Assembly: GCA_947471745.1 (NCBI GenBank)
Contig: CANJKZ010000537.1
Span: 193,501-257,500, forward strand
Direction: 5' to 3'
Source: Closterium sp. Naga37s-1
Lineage: Eukaryota > Streptophyta > Zygnematophyceae > Desmidiales > Closteriaceae
Length of the DNA: 64,000 nt
The notes below the pieces were generated by a model. That model worked only from the letters and a program-made list of their open reading frames with translations, was not told where the DNA came from and did no database searches. Below, piece after piece: positions 1 to 10,900 of this stretch; position 1 is the stretch's first letter; every line of letters starts with the position of its first letter. Made by a program: the position numbers and the translations under genes.

Positions 1-305
1 ACATAGGTGTTTTGAAGTTCTTTTGAGGCGCCTCAGAAGTTGTTTTGAAATACCTGTGCTCTCACTAACCACATACTCTCGAAATAACCTACATTCACAC
101 TTGTAAACAATCACAGGTGACATATATCAATGATAAGATATGCTCTCTATCATTTACACTCAGTCATCTGCAATCTCATTTGAGATAAGTTACTGTTCGA
201 ACTCCACCTAACACCCACACGCCACCTGACAGGAAGAAGGGGGCACCGGAGCGACGAGCCAAGACGAGGAAGAAGCAGAAGCTGCTTGATAAGGCGCTTG
301 CGATC
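1..305. other. Host flank left of the Copia nest, possible exon 233-305
   Basis: This is the DNA into which Copia element A inserted. A possible splice acceptor (cctgacag) ends at 232 and is followed by a lysine/arginine-rich open stretch to 305. The sequence resuming at 27236 on the far side of the element is also lysine-rich and open to a stop near 27319. This suggests insertion into the last exon of a basic host protein, but the two sides do not share an unambiguous frame and I recognise no family. The palindrome-centred motif TTTTGAGGCGCCTCA lies at 21-35 and recurs in a myosin intron minisatellite. Confidence 0.3.
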
Positions 306-750
306 TGATAGAATCTGAACCGTCTTATAGGATCGTCTCAGGTTGATCGCACGGAGTGTAGCAGGGGAAGGTTTGCTTGGTAATGTCGAGTACGGACTCT
401 GTCAGTAGAAGGAGATATAGATCTTGACAGAAGTGACTAATACAATGCGGTACACGGGTTTATATAGGAATAAACTAGAATACGAAAGGTCCTAGCTAGC
501 CATGTACCCTGAGGGGGTACATTCCCCTTAGGGCTAACCTAGATGCAGGATTGCAACTGTGCGGTTCGGTAACCGTGCGCGGTTCGGTAACCGTTTGAAG
601 TTTTCCCGTGCTTTGCACTTCGGATTCTTCGTGCTTGTAAACTGTCTTCGATAACTGTCTTGTCGCTCGGTCTTCGTCCTCGCTGCAGTCATCTTCGCGT
701 TAAGGATTCGTTACTCAGGAATGTTTATTCAACAATTCCATATCGTAACA
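306..750 (-). repeat. Copia A 3' LTR
   Basis: This 445-bp LTR matches the copy at 26648-27235 almost throughout, apart from a 143-bp insertion present only in the other copy. Read on the minus strand it begins TGTTACGATATGG and ends GATTCTATCA. It contains the paired motif gcggttcggtaaccgt near 560-595. Confidence 0.85.
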
Positions 751-757
751 CTCCCCT

Positions 758-3115
758 TCATTCCTGGAGGAGCGAAGTCTTGACGCGCTTGGTTATGCTG
801 CAGATGTTTCCGCAGTGATGGTACTGCTGACGTGGCAGTTTCTTAGTGAGGAAATCAGCTGCCATGTCACCAGTGGGGCAGTAAGTCAAGATGACTTTGC
901 CTTTGTCAACTTCGTCTTTGACGAAGAAGTAGCGGAGTGCGATGTGCTTGGTGCGGTTGACGAAGCCAGGCTTGTTCGCGATTTTGATCGCGCTCTGGTT
1001 GTCACAGTGAAGTTTGAAGCTCGCATATGTCGCAATTTTCGCCTCCTGGAGCAGTTCCTGGAGGTAGAGCCCTTCGCGAACTGCTGATGTGGCAGCGATG
1101 AACTCGGCTTCAGCAGAGGAAAGTGCCACCATTTCATGCTTCTGAGAATTCCAGGAAATTGGACTAGTAGGTTCGAGGCGAAAGAGGAAGCCGGTTCAGG
1201 ACCGTCGATTTGCAGGGTCGGCGGCATGATCTGCGTCCACGTAACCGACGAGGCTAAATGAGCGAGTCGTGAGGGTGGAGTAGGTGAGTCCAATGTGCGG
1301 CGTGGAGATGAAGTATTGCAAGGCGCGCTGCAGATCCAACATGTGCTCCCCTTCAGGCCGCTTGGCATACTTGGCGAGTTGGCTCGAAATGTAGGACAAG
1401 TCAGGCCTGCACGTCACTGCAGCGAAGAGGAGGCAGCCGAGTTGCTGCTGGTACAATTGATGGCCGGATGGGTTGAGTGGGGTGGTGTTGGGATTGGCAG
1501 GAACGTGTGGAGAGCGGTATGGGGTGGAGAGGTTTGCAGGCTGAATGTTGAATTTGGCGGATAGGGTGTCAGCGTACTTGGCCGCGGAGAGGTGAATGGC
1601 GTCAACAGCGTCGGAGATGTTGAGGCCCAAAAACTGTGTGACCTGATCGGTGCTGGTGATTTCGACGCGGTTGCTGAGATTTTTCTCGAACTGGGCGAGG
1701 AGCTCGTTGCTGGTGCCGGTGTAGAGAAGATCATCAACGTATGCCGGGAGAAGGATGTAATCTCCGCGGAAGTGAAGGCGATACATGCCGGGGTCGTGAG
1801 GAAGCTGGATGAAGCCAATGTCGAGGAGGATTTGGTGAAGATGCTGCTGCCAGAGTCGCGGGGCCTGCTTGATGCCGTAGATTGGTTTCTTGAGCTGACA
1901 GATGCGGTCGTCGCCGTCGCCGTAGGTGTGAGGCTGCTCGACGAAGATGAGGGCGTCGACTGGCGCGTAGAGGAAAGCATTCTTGACGTCGATCTGACGG
2001 AGTGGAAGATGCTTTGCGGCGGCGATGGCGAGGAGAATGCGGACCGATGTGTGGCGGCTGCCGGGGGCGAAGGTTTGATCAAAATCAACGCCATGACGTT
2101 GATCAAAACCGCGGACGACCCAGCGGGCCTTGAATCGTTCGATGGTGCCGTCGGCTGCGGTCTTGACACGGAAGACCCATTTGCCGGAGAGGACGCGTCT
2201 CCCCTTCAGCGCTGCGCGGTCAGCGAGGACCCAAGTTTTGCGGGCTTCGAGGGCAGCGACTTCGGCGTCCATAGCTGCGCGCCATTCCTTGGCGAGGGTC
2301 CCGTGAGGGCCTGGCGTAGGGTTTTGGGTTCAACCGCCTTTGGAGGGCGGGAGACAGCTGTGTGGAGGCCGAGGATGTGAAGTCCAGAAAGGCCGGGGCT
2401 GTGGCGCTGGTCGCTAGTTACTTCGACCACGTCGTCGTCAGAGTTGTGGGGGTAGGGCTGAGCAGAGAATCGCGCGAGGAGTCGAGTGGAGCGCTATCTT
2501 CGTCGTCGTCTTCATCGCTCCAGGGGCAGGGGCCAGGAAGAGGATCCGTAGGGTCTTGGTCCGCGAGTGCTGCTTCTGCTTCATCCTCTGGAGTGGCGAA
2601 GCTGCGCGGCGGGCGCTCATAGTCATCGACGTTGTGTTCCCCCCTGGTGCGGTCGGCGTGGAGATCACTCTGGAACTTGCGGATTGTGAGGTCTTCGTAG
2701 AATATGACGTCGCGGGCCACGACGATTCGCGAGATGTCGTGGTCGAGGATGTTCCAGGCGTGGTGTTCGAAGCTGATGACGAGATGCACTCCCCAGCGAG
2801 CGCGACGTTCGAACTTCCCGGTGTTTGCTGATGCGAGCCGATACTGCACCATGCACCCCCAGACGCGTAGCATGGAGACGTCGCCCTTGGTGCCTGTGAA
2901 CTTGAGGTGAGGAGAGAGGTTGTCGGTGTTGGCAGTGGTGCTGAGCAGATTGTGTAGACGGACAGCGTGATGCATGGCGTAGGGCCAGTACTTCGCGTCA
3001 ACGTCACTCTGCTGCAGGAGGGCGCGGACCTTGGTCATGAGAGTGCGGTTGGTGCGTTCGGCGACGCCTTGCTGGGGATGAGCGTACGAGAGAGAGAGCT
3101 TGTGGAGGATTCCCT
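758..3115 (-). mobile_element. Copia A pol segment: integrase end, reverse transcriptase, RNase H
   Basis: Minus-strand reading gives the end of an integrase with HPQQGVAERTNRT (2418-3125). A Copia reverse transcriptase follows with KWVFRVK, GFDQRHGVDFDQTFAP, the IKQAPRLW segment and the catalytic AYVDDLL box (about 1196-2272). The RNase H / C-terminal part has SSAEAEF, HCDNQSA and NRTKHIALRYF (758-1132). This order matches Ty1/copia (integrase before reverse transcriptase). The segment is broken. The B1 insertion at 3116 separates it from the upstream integrase part, which resumes at 10098. Confidence 0.85.
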
Positions 3116-3242
3116 TGTCAAACATATGTTATAGCCTGTTTAGGCAGTAGTGGGTTAGACAATAGGGGGTACAGCAATTCTAGGGTTCCCTATTTGTACC
3201 CATCTCATTTCTAGTTGATTCATTCCTCGTATTATTCTCACA
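3116..3242 (+). repeat. B1 5' LTR
   Basis: This is a very short LTR, starting TGTCAAACATATG and ending ATTCTCACA. It matches 9971-10097 except at about two positions. Related LTRs of the same family end B2, B3 and B4. Confidence 0.9.
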
Positions 3243-3399
3243 TGGTATAGAGCGGGTTCCCTAGTGGGACCGTTTTTTTTTAAGGGCCCACCACTACGAA
3301 TTTTTTCTTACCTACCCGAAGCGCGCTTCGCGCTTGCCTTATCTACGCCCTGTGCACCTGCCCTCCCGTCGCGCGCTCTGCCCTTAGCGGCCCGTCGCG

Positions 3400-3660
3400 C
3401 CCTGTAACGGCCCCTTCGCGGCCTCTTCGCGCCCTTCGCGGCCCCTCTCGCGGCCCTTCGCGGCCCCTCTCGCGGCCCTACGCGGTCCCTTCACGGCCCT
3501 TCGCGGCCCCTCTTGCGGCCCTTCGCGGCCCCCTCGCCGCCCTTCGCGGCCCCCCCCTTCGCGGCCCTTCGCGGCCCCCCCTCACGGCTCTTCGCGGCCC
3601 CTTCGCGGCCCTTCACGCCCCCCCCCCCTTCGCGGCCCTGCTCGGCTCTTCGCCGCCACT
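3400..3660 (+). repeat. GC-rich leader repeat of B1
   Basis: The untranslated leader between the primer-binding site and the Gag start carries many imperfect copies of a CTTCGCGGCCC-like unit, extremely rich in CpG. No gene is supported here. Pro/Ala/Arg-rich open frames across it are by-products of the repeat. Confidence 0.75.
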
Positions 3661-3954
3661 GTCGCGGCCACCTACCCTGCAGCAGCTGCCGTCGCCCCTG
3701 CTGCCGCCGTAGCGGCCCTGCTGCCGCTGCCGAACCTGCGGCCACCCTGCCGGCCCTGCTGTCCCGGCCCTGCCCTGCCGCCTCTCCGCGGCCCCTTGCC
3801 CTGCCGACGCGCCCCGGCCCTCCACTCCCGCCACTGGTAAGCGCACCGCCGCACCCGCGCGCTGCTGCGCCCGCGCCGCCCTGCCGAGCCGCGCCGCCCT
3901 GCCGAGTCGCGCTACTGCTGCTGCCGCTAGGCCACTGCTGCTGCTCCTGCTGCT

Positions 3955-6900
3955 ATGGCCAGCCCTAACGTCCTCACCTTCGATGCTGAGGGCCGAGCGG
4001 TCGATTTTGAGGTCTGGGTCGATGATCTGCAGCTGTTCCTGCAGTGCGATAGCAAGGATGGCGTCTCACTTTTTGACCTCACTTCTGGCGCCTCTGCTGC
4101 ACCTGCTGCTGATGCTGCCAGTACTGTTCGCTCACAGTGGACCACGCGTGATGCTGCTGCCCGTCTTGCTGTCCGTAGTCACCTGCCGTCTGCTGAGCGC
4201 GCGCACTTTAGCCAGTACAAGACTGCTAGCACTCTGTACGCTGCTGTTGTTGCGCGCTACTCCTCCCCTGCCACTGCTGCCCTTAGCCGCCTCATGCTGC
4301 CGTACCTGTTCCCTGACCTAGCCGCTTTTGCCACAGTCGCTGACCTCATTACGCACCTCCGCACTAGTGACACCCGCTACCGCGCTGCGCTTCCTGCCGA
4401 GTTCTGCGCCAAGAACCCCCCCCCTATGTACATCACTCTCTACTACCTCGTCACCCGGCTCCCTGACTCCCTTTGCTCGGTCAGGGACCACTTCCTCTCC
4501 CTTTGCCCCACCACGCTCACCGTTGACCTCCTCGAGGAGCGCCTCCTTGCAGCTGAGAAGTGTATAGTCGCTGTAGGAGCCTCTCGTGGTGACCCTCGTG
4601 CCCCTTTCTTTGAGGGGTGCTCCCCCGTCCCTCTTTTGCCCTCTGTTGCCTCTGCTGCTGCTGTCGACCTCGTTGGCACCGAGTCGGTCGGCGCTGCGTG
4701 TGCCCCTAGTGGGAAGCGCCGCTACGGCAAGGGCAAGGGGGGCAAGGGGGGTGGAGGGGATGGCGGGGGCAGCGGAGGTGGCGGTGGAGGAGGCGGAGGG
4801 GGTGGGGGTGGAGGTGGGAGTGGTGGCGGGAGTGGGGGCTTCGGTGGCGGCAGTGGAGGTGGAGGCGGCGGAGGCAGCGGGAGTGGGGGTGGAGGTGGCG
4901 GCGGCAGCGGAGGAGGTGGGGGTGGCGGGGGCGGTGGTGGGCAGCGGGGAGGCTCTAGCGGTGGCCAGCGCCAGCAGCAGCAGCGCTCCCGTGAGACCCC
5001 GTTGCCTCAGCAGCTTCGTGATTGGTACGCTAGGCATGGGAGGTCTTGGGGTGCTGGTCCCTGCACCTACGTTCTTCGCACCGGCAACCGCAGTGGAGAG
5101 ACATGCGGCGGCCCGCACACCACACCACGCTGCTTCGGCCGCCTGACTGACGCCTGGCGTACACAGTTCCCTGGCTCCACTGAGATCCCTCGCTGGGATA
5201 TTCTGCTTAAGTCGGGGGTTGCTATCTTTGATCTTGATTATGATGCTATCCTTGCTGCTATGTATGCTGTGTCTATTAGTGCTGAGGGTGACTGTTACCT
5301 GTGTGTTCCGCCCGACCCGAGCATTGAGGCTGCTGCTCTAGGTGCTAGTGAGTCTGCTGCTCTAGGTGCTGGTGAGGATGCTCTCTCAGGTACCGCGTCG
5401 GCTCAGGTCTTGCACACTTTCACCCTTGACTCGGGTGCTTCCCGCTCCTTCTTTCGCGACTGCACCACACTCTCGCCGCTCAGTCGGCTGGTGGCAGTCT
5501 CTCTGGCTGACCCCTCTGGGGGACCAGTTGTGGCCCGTTCCTCCACTGTCCTCCCGTGTCCTGCGGCTCCGTCCGGCTCGCTGTCTGGTCTTCACCTCCC
5601 CTTGTTATCTACGAACTTGGTGGCGGGTGCTGATCTTCAGGATGGGGGTGTTCACCAGTTCACCCCTGCCTACCAGCGTGTGACGCACTGCACGTGTGCT
5701 CGGACGGGCCGTCACCTGGCCACGTTCACCCGTCGGCCAGGGTCCAGCCTGTACACCCTTACCACTGAGTCTCCTCCTGTCACTGCGACTGGTCAGGTAG
5801 CAGCGTCGGGTCAGGTGTTTGCTGCAGCGTCCCGGTCTGGCCCTGAGTCTGCCCCTTGCTCGTGTCGCCTCCTGTCTCACGAGACTCTCCTTTGGCACCA
5901 CCGCCTTGGTCACCCCTCCATGCCTCGTCTTCGAGGCATGGCCTCCCGTGTCCTGGTCTCAGGTCTTCCTGAGTCCCTCCCACCCCTTCCTCCGGGGCCT
6001 GCCCCTACCTGCGTTCCCTGCGTCGAGGGCCGGCAGCGCGCCGCTCCTCACTCCTCCGAGTTTCCTCCGACAGAGGCTCCCCTACAGACTCTTCACATGG
6101 ACGTGTGGGGCCCAGCCCGCGTCCGTGGACAGGGTCACGCGCGTTACTTCCTGCTGGTTGTTGACGACTACTCGCGTTACACCACGGTCTTCCCCTTGCG
6201 CCGCAAGGGTGAGGTCACTGAGGTGTTGATCGACTGGATCCGCGCTGCTCGTCTCCAGCTCAGAGAGAGTTTCGGCTCGGACTTTCCTGTTTTGCGTCTG
6301 CACTCGGACAGAGGTGGAGAGTTTTCCTCCGACCTTCTGCGAGCTTTCTGTCGGGCGGAGGGCATCCGCCAGACGTTCACGCTTCCGGCCTCTCCACAGC
6401 AAAATGGGATTGCTGAGCGCCGCATTGGCATGGTCATGGATGTCACTCGTACGTCCATGATCCATGCGGCTGCTCCCCATTTTCTGTGGCCGTTCGCGGT
6501 TCAGTACGCGGCGCATCAGATCAACCTCCAGCCCCGGGTCTCCATGCCGGAGACCACCCCCACTCTGCGGTGGACGGGGAAGGTTGGCGATGCGTCTGCG
6601 TTCCGTGTCTGGGGATCTCGAGATTTCGTCCGCGACTTGTCTGCGGACAAGCTGTCCTCCCGTGCCGTTCCCTGCGTCTTCCTTGGCTTCCCCCCTGACG
6701 CGCCTGGGTGGCAGTTTTACAACCCCACCTCGCGCCGTGTTCTGTCCTCTCAGGACGTCACGTTTGACGAGTCGGTTCCTTACTACCGTCTCTTCCCCTA
6801 CCGCACTGCCCCCCTCCCCCCCCCGCCGCTCTTCCTCGCGCCAGGTACTCCTCCGGTAGACCCCCTCCCCCCTCAGGGTCCTGCCCCCTCAGGTGTGTCT

Positions 6901-9741
6901 CAGGTAGACGCAGTCGAGCCTATTGAGGTAGCTGTCGACTCTGGTGCTGCTAGGGGTGCTGAGCCTGCGGGTGCCGGGTCTGGGGGTGCTGAGCCTGGGG
7001 GTGCTGAGCCTGGGGGTGCTGAGCCTGGGGTTGCTGAGTCTGGGGGTGCTGCGCCTGGGGGTGCTATGTTTGGGGGTGCTGAGACTGGAGGTCCTCCGAG
7101 TGTCCCGTCGCGGCGGGAGCCACTCTCTCCACGGCAGCTTCGTGAGTGGTACGCTCGGCGCTGTAGCCGTGCTGCTGGAGCTGGGGGGCCTGCTGCTGGA
7201 GGTGCTACTACTGCTGGAGGTGCTGCTGGTGCTGGAGCTGCTGGTGGTGCTGCTGGAGGTGCTGCTGGTGCAGAAGCTGCTGGTGGTGCTGCTGGAGGTG
7301 CTGCTGGTGCTGGAGCTGCTGGAGGTGCTGCTGGTGCAGGTGCTGCTGGTGCTGGTGCTGGAGCTGTTGGAGCTGGTGGTGCTGCGGGAGTTGTAGCTGG
7401 AGACCCTGGAGCTGAGGGTGCTGGTGCTGTCTCTGCTGGTTCAGGAGGCGCTGCGCGGCCGCGGCCGTACTACGTTCCGCTCCTTCAGCAGGTTCTTGGC
7501 CTCCCGCCTTCGACAGGAACTACTCCTCCCCTACCGAGTCCACCGCCTGTCCAGTCGCAGTCACAGTTACAGCCAGCCTCTCCACTGCCTTCTCCTTCTC
7601 CTTACTCTGGACCGACTAGAGGTCTTACGGAGCGTCGTGAGCCTGAGTCTCGTCCTGCGTCGCCTGAGTCTCGTCCAGAGTCGCCTGTCCGCGCTGTCCG
7701 CACTGGTCCTCGCGTTCCGCGTGAGCGTCCTCCTCCTGTCCCTGGCACTCACTATATGACTCTGCGTCCTTCCACTGCTCCACAGCGTGTCCCTCTGCCG
7801 TCTCCTCCTGCGTCCTCTCTTCCTGACGGTCCGGACCTGGAGTCTGACTCCCTTCGTGCTGCCAGTCCTACTGTCACGCGTTTCCTTGCTACTGTTGTTA
7901 CTGACCCTTCCTTTGAGTCCACTGCTGCGTCTGCTCTAGAGGCTGAGCTTGTTGACTTTGCTGCCGCCTGTCGTCTAGACTACGCCGCTAGCCTTGTTGC
8001 TGAGTCTGAGTCTGTCTTTCCTCCGTCCGTCGGGGGTGAGTGTGCTCTTGGCACGGACGTTCTTGAGGACAGACAGGAGGAGTTTGAGTGCTTTGCCGCT
8101 GCTTTACCTCATCTCGTGTCCATGCTGATTGCCCCTGAGGGAGACCCGGATGCACCAGACATCCCGACCCCGCGCTCTTACGCAGAGGCGATAGAGGGTC
8201 CCTACTCCTCTCAGTGGCAGTCAGCCATGGACGCAGAGATGGCTTCCTGGAAGTCCACAGGCACCTACGTCGACGAGGTTCCCCCGCCTGGGGCGAACAT
8301 CGTCAGTGGCATGTGGATTTTCAGGGTGAAGCGGCCGCCGGGTTCTCCGCCTGTCTTCAAGGCGCGTTACGTTGCACGAGGCTTCAGTCAGCGTGAGGGA
8401 GTTGACTTCTTCCAGACCTTCTCCCCTACCCCGAAGATGACCACTCTTCGGGTTCTGCTGCACGTCGCCGCTCAGCGTGACTACGAGCTCCACTCTCTGG
8501 ACTTCAGCACTGCTTTCCTACAGGGCAGCCTGCACGAGGAGATCTGGCTGCGCCGCCCACCTGGCTTCACTGGGTCGTTTCCTCCTGGTACCCAGTGGAG
8601 CCTCCGGCGGCCAGTCTACGGTCTCCGCCAGACACCCCGTGAGTGGCACGACACACTGAGGACGACTCTTGCTGCTCTTGGGTTTGCTCCTTCTACTCCT
8701 GACCCGTCGCTGTTTCTACGCACCGACACCACTCTGCCGCCGTTCTACGTTCTCGTGTACGTAGACGACTTGGTCTTTGCTACTGCTGACACTGAGGCAC
8801 TCGCCCACGTGAAGTCGGAGCTGCAGAAGAGACACACGTGCACAGACCTGGGTGAGCTAACAAGCTATCTTGGCTTGCGGATCACCCGGGACAGAGCACA
8901 GCGCACCATTACCTTGACTCAGTCACACATGGTGCAGCAGGTCCTTCAGCGCTTCCGCTTCACGTACTCCTCGCCACAGTCCACTCCTCTGCCTACCGGT
9001 CACTCGCTCTCAGCTCCACCTTCGGACGAGTCCGTAGAGCCGAGTGGCCCGTATCCAGAGCTTGTGGGCTGCCTCATGTACCTGATGACCTGCACTCGAC
9101 CTGACCTAGCCTACCCTCTTAGCATCCTAGCACGCTATGTCGCTCCTGGCCGACACATGAAGGAGCACATGGATGCTGCTAAGAGGGTGTTGCGCTACTT
9201 GTGCAGTACGCCGGGCATGGGGCTCGTGCTTGGAGGGCGAGGTCCAGTTGTCCTCACTAATCACGCAGACGCTTCTTGGGCTGACGACTTGACTACGCAG
9301 CGGTCGTCACAGGGTTACACCTTCAGCCTTGGCTCCGGCTCTGTTTCGTGGCGGTCTACCCGCTCGTCTTCTCTTCTCAGCTCCAGCTGTGAGGCTGGGA
9401 TCTACGCAGGGGCCATGGCTGCACAGGAGTTACGCTGGCTCACCTACCTGCTGACCGACCTTGGCGAGCCGCCTCGTTCTCCTCCAGTGCTGTACGTCGA
9501 CAACAAGGCCATGATTGCCTTGTGTCAGGAGCACAGACTGGAGCACAGAACGAAGCACATCGCTCTGCGCTACTTCCTTGCTCGAGAGTTGCAGCAGCGT
9601 GGTCAGCTTCGTCTTGCTTACGTGGCCACTCGGGCCAACACTGCTGATGTCTTCACCAAGGCCCTTCAGCCTTGTGATCATCAGCGTTTCTGTACTGTTC
9701 TAGGCCTTGTGCCTATTGTGCCTCACTTGCTTACTTCTTGA
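3955..9741 (+). CDS. Copia B1 Gag-Pol polyprotein
   Basis: This is a single 1928-residue frame. Residues 1 to about 240 are Gag-like. About 262-331 is a near-pure glycine stretch where a basic/zinc-knuckle region would be expected. The aspartic protease signature LDSGAS is near 491. The pre-integrase motif LLWHHRLGHPS is near 644. Integrase runs from MDVWGP near 713, through LHSDRGGEFSS near 781 and QQNGIAERR near 815. A long Gly/Ala/Glu/Pro linker spans about 1000-1165. Reverse transcriptase starts near 1408 with the YVDDLVFA box near 1601. RNase H has HADASWADD near 1769 and HRTKHIALRYF near 1861. The order is that of Ty1/copia. The start at 3955 is the first ATG of the frame. It looks whole. 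Confidence 0.9.
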   Translation: MASPNVLTFDAEGRAVDFEVWVDDLQLFLQCDSKDGVSLFDLTSGASAAPAADAASTVRSQWTTRDAAARLAVRSHLPSAERAHFSQYKTASTLYAAVVARYSSPATAALSRLMLPYLFPDLAAFATVADLITHLRTSDTRYRAALPAEFCAKNPPPMYITLYYLVTRLPDSLCSVRDHFLSLCPTTLTVDLLEERLLAAEKCIVAVGASRGDPRAPFFEGCSPVPLLPSVASAAAVDLVGTESVGAACAPSGKRRYGKGKGGKGGGGDGGGSGGGGGGGGGGGGGGGSGGGSGGFGGGSGGGGGGGSGSGGGGGGGSGGGGGGGGGGGQRGGSSGGQRQQQQRSRETPLPQQLRDWYARHGRSWGAGPCTYVLRTGNRSGETCGGPHTTPRCFGRLTDAWRTQFPGSTEIPRWDILLKSGVAIFDLDYDAILAAMYAVSISAEGDCYLCVPPDPSIEAAALGASESAALGAGEDALSGTASAQVLHTFTLDSGASRSFFRDCTTLSPLSRLVAVSLADPSGGPVVARSSTVLPCPAAPSGSLSGLHLPLLSTNLVAGADLQDGGVHQFTPAYQRVTHCTCARTGRHLATFTRRPGSSLYTLTTESPPVTATGQVAASGQVFAAASRSGPESAPCSCRLLSHETLLWHHRLGHPSMPRLRGMASRVLVSGLPESLPPLPPGPAPTCVPCVEGRQRAAPHSSEFPPTEAPLQTLHMDVWGPARVRGQGHARYFLLVVDDYSRYTTVFPLRRKGEVTEVLIDWIRAARLQLRESFGSDFPVLRLHSDRGGEFSSDLLRAFCRAEGIRQTFTLPASPQQNGIAERRIGMVMDVTRTSMIHAAAPHFLWPFAVQYAAHQINLQPRVSMPETTPTLRWTGKVGDASAFRVWGSRDFVRDLSADKLSSRAVPCVFLGFPPDAPGWQFYNPTSRRVLSSQDVTFDESVPYYRLFPYRTAPLPPPPLFLAPGTPPVDPLPPQGPAPSGVSQVDAVEPIEVAVDSGAARGAEPAGAGSGGAEPGGAEPGGAEPGVAESGGAAPGGAMFGGAETGGPPSVPSRREPLSPRQLREWYARRCSRAAGAGGPAAGGATTAGGAAGAGAAGGAAGGAAGAEAAGGAAGGAAGAGAAGGAAGAGAAGAGAGAVGAGGAAGVVAGDPGAEGAGAVSAGSGGAARPRPYYVPLLQQVLGLPPSTGTTPPLPSPPPVQSQSQLQPASPLPSPSPYSGPTRGLTERREPESRPASPESRPESPVRAVRTGPRVPRERPPPVPGTHYMTLRPSTAPQRVPLPSPPASSLPDGPDLESDSLRAASPTVTRFLATVVTDPSFESTAASALEAELVDFAAACRLDYAASLVAESESVFPPSVGGECALGTDVLEDRQEEFECFAAALPHLVSMLIAPEGDPDAPDIPTPRSYAEAIEGPYSSQWQSAMDAEMASWKSTGTYVDEVPPPGANIVSGMWIFRVKRPPGSPPVFKARYVARGFSQREGVDFFQTFSPTPKMTTLRVLLHVAAQRDYELHSLDFSTAFLQGSLHEEIWLRRPPGFTGSFPPGTQWSLRRPVYGLRQTPREWHDTLRTTLAALGFAPSTPDPSLFLRTDTTLPPFYVLVYVDDLVFATADTEALAHVKSELQKRHTCTDLGELTSYLGLRITRDRAQRTITLTQSHMVQQVLQRFRFTYSSPQSTPLPTGHSLSAPPSDESVEPSGPYPELVGCLMYLMTCTRPDLAYPLSILARYVAPGRHMKEHMDAAKRVLRYLCSTPGMGLVLGGRGPVVLTNHADASWADDLTTQRSSQGYTFSLGSGSVSWRSTRSSSLLSSSCEAGIYAGAMAAQELRWLTYLLTDLGEPPRSPPVLYVDNKAMIALCQEHRLEHRTKHIALRYFLARELQQRGQLRLAYVATRANTADVFTKALQPCDHQRFCTVLGLVPIVPHLLTS

Positions 9742-9970
9742 CTCTGCTTGTATTGTGATCCTTATATATGTCTACCTGCATGTTTACACTTGCTAGGTTG
9801 TGATCAATGTAGTTCTTGTTGTATTATCAAACTGCATGTGAACTGGTCGTGTGACCACTTGCTTGTGCTCAGAATTTGTGTGGTATCCTTGAGATCCACC
9901 CTGAGCTTGCTTTGCTTCTCTTGACTGGTCTTGTGACCTCTTGTTCTCCCCCACTTTGCCTATGGGGGTG

Positions 9971-10097
9971 TGTGAAACATATGTTATAGCCTGTTTAGGC
10001 TGTAGTGGGTTAGACAATAGGGGGTACAGCAATTCTAGGGTTCCCTATTTGTACCCATCTCATTTCTAGTTGATTCATTCCTCGTATTATTCTCACA
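9971..10097 (+). repeat. B1 3' LTR
   Basis: This 127-bp LTR follows a purine-rich tatgggggtg tract and starts TGTGAAACATATG. It ends CTCACA, directly followed by the TCCCT target duplication. Confidence 0.9.
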
Positions 10098-10748
10098 TCC
10101 CTTCTCCTGTAGGTATGTTGCCAGCTTGTCGCTCTTGAACTCTTTTACGCAGTCGGTTTGCCACAGCTTGAGCGTGCAGCCAGACTGTGTCTCAGCATTA
10201 GCGTGCCAGACCTTGAAGATGTCATGCGCCTTGCTCCTGTGAGAGACGTTGGCGACCCAGACGAAGCGAGAGTGTGCGTCGATGACGATGAGGGTGTATT
10301 CTTCGCCGTTGGTGCCTGTCTGTGTGAGAACGAGGAAGTCGCTGTATACTTTCTGGAGTTTTTTCGTAATGGTGGTGCTGGGCTCGAGGAGCTTGAAAGG
10401 CATGTGGGTCAGAGCAGCTTCAGGGCAGATCTCGCAGTCGGTGCGTCGAGTAGTGTTGTTGGGGACAGGGGTTCCATCAGGGTGGAGGAAGGTTCCGGGG
10501 ATGAACACCTCGGCGTGGATGCAGTTGTTGAGAACCTCCTGCGAGGGATGACCGAGGCGTTTGTGCCAGAGGTCTGGGCGCGCGCGTATAGCAGGGGGAG
10601 CGTGCGTAGAAGGCGAGCAGCTCGGTGATGTTGGTGGGAGGAGGCTGTGGGATTGGCTGTGGTGAAATGGAGAGTCCGAGAGCGAGGATAAGGTCACGAG
10701 CGGTGGGCTGTGGTGCTTGTTCCACAGTGGCGATGGGAGAAAGTGGTG
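10098..10748 (-). mobile_element. Copia A segment: pre-integrase and integrase core
   Basis: Minus-strand reading shows the pre-integrase motif WHKRLGHPS and a Cys-containing stretch. An integrase core start with IVIDAHSRFVWV follows, then LWQTDCVKEFKSD, which occupies the DxxxE region. It belongs to element A: it has the same strand, comes next in domain order after 3115, and is divided from it by B1. The fossil is broken. Confidence 0.75.
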
Positions 10749-10866
10749 TGTCAAACATATATGCTATAGTCTGTGTAGGCTGTAGTGGGGTAGTTCATAT
10801 AGGGTACAACACTTTTAGGTTTCCAACTTGTACCCACCTGCTTTCTAGTTCAGTCATTCCTTCGTT

Positions 10867-10900
<34 letters not shown>

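Larger units (their letters stand above)
3116..10097 (+). mobile_element. Copia element B1, looks whole
   Basis: This is a Ty1/copia element of about 7.0 kb on the plus strand, inserted in element A. It has 127-bp LTRs at 3116-3242 and 9971-10097. An exact TCCCT target duplication flanks it (3111-3115 and 10098-10102). A Met-tRNA-like primer-binding site starts at 3243 (tggtatagagc), and a polypurine tract (tatgggggtg) ends at 9970. One uninterrupted frame codes for the entire Gag-Pol. The two LTRs differ at only about two positions that I could see, so the insertion is recent. It is the youngest-looking element in the window. Confidence 0.9.

Noticed and set aside
1592-2380. 262-codon plus-strand frame rich in Val/Glu/Asp
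   Set aside because: It lies opposite the Copia A reverse transcriptase and has no features of its own.
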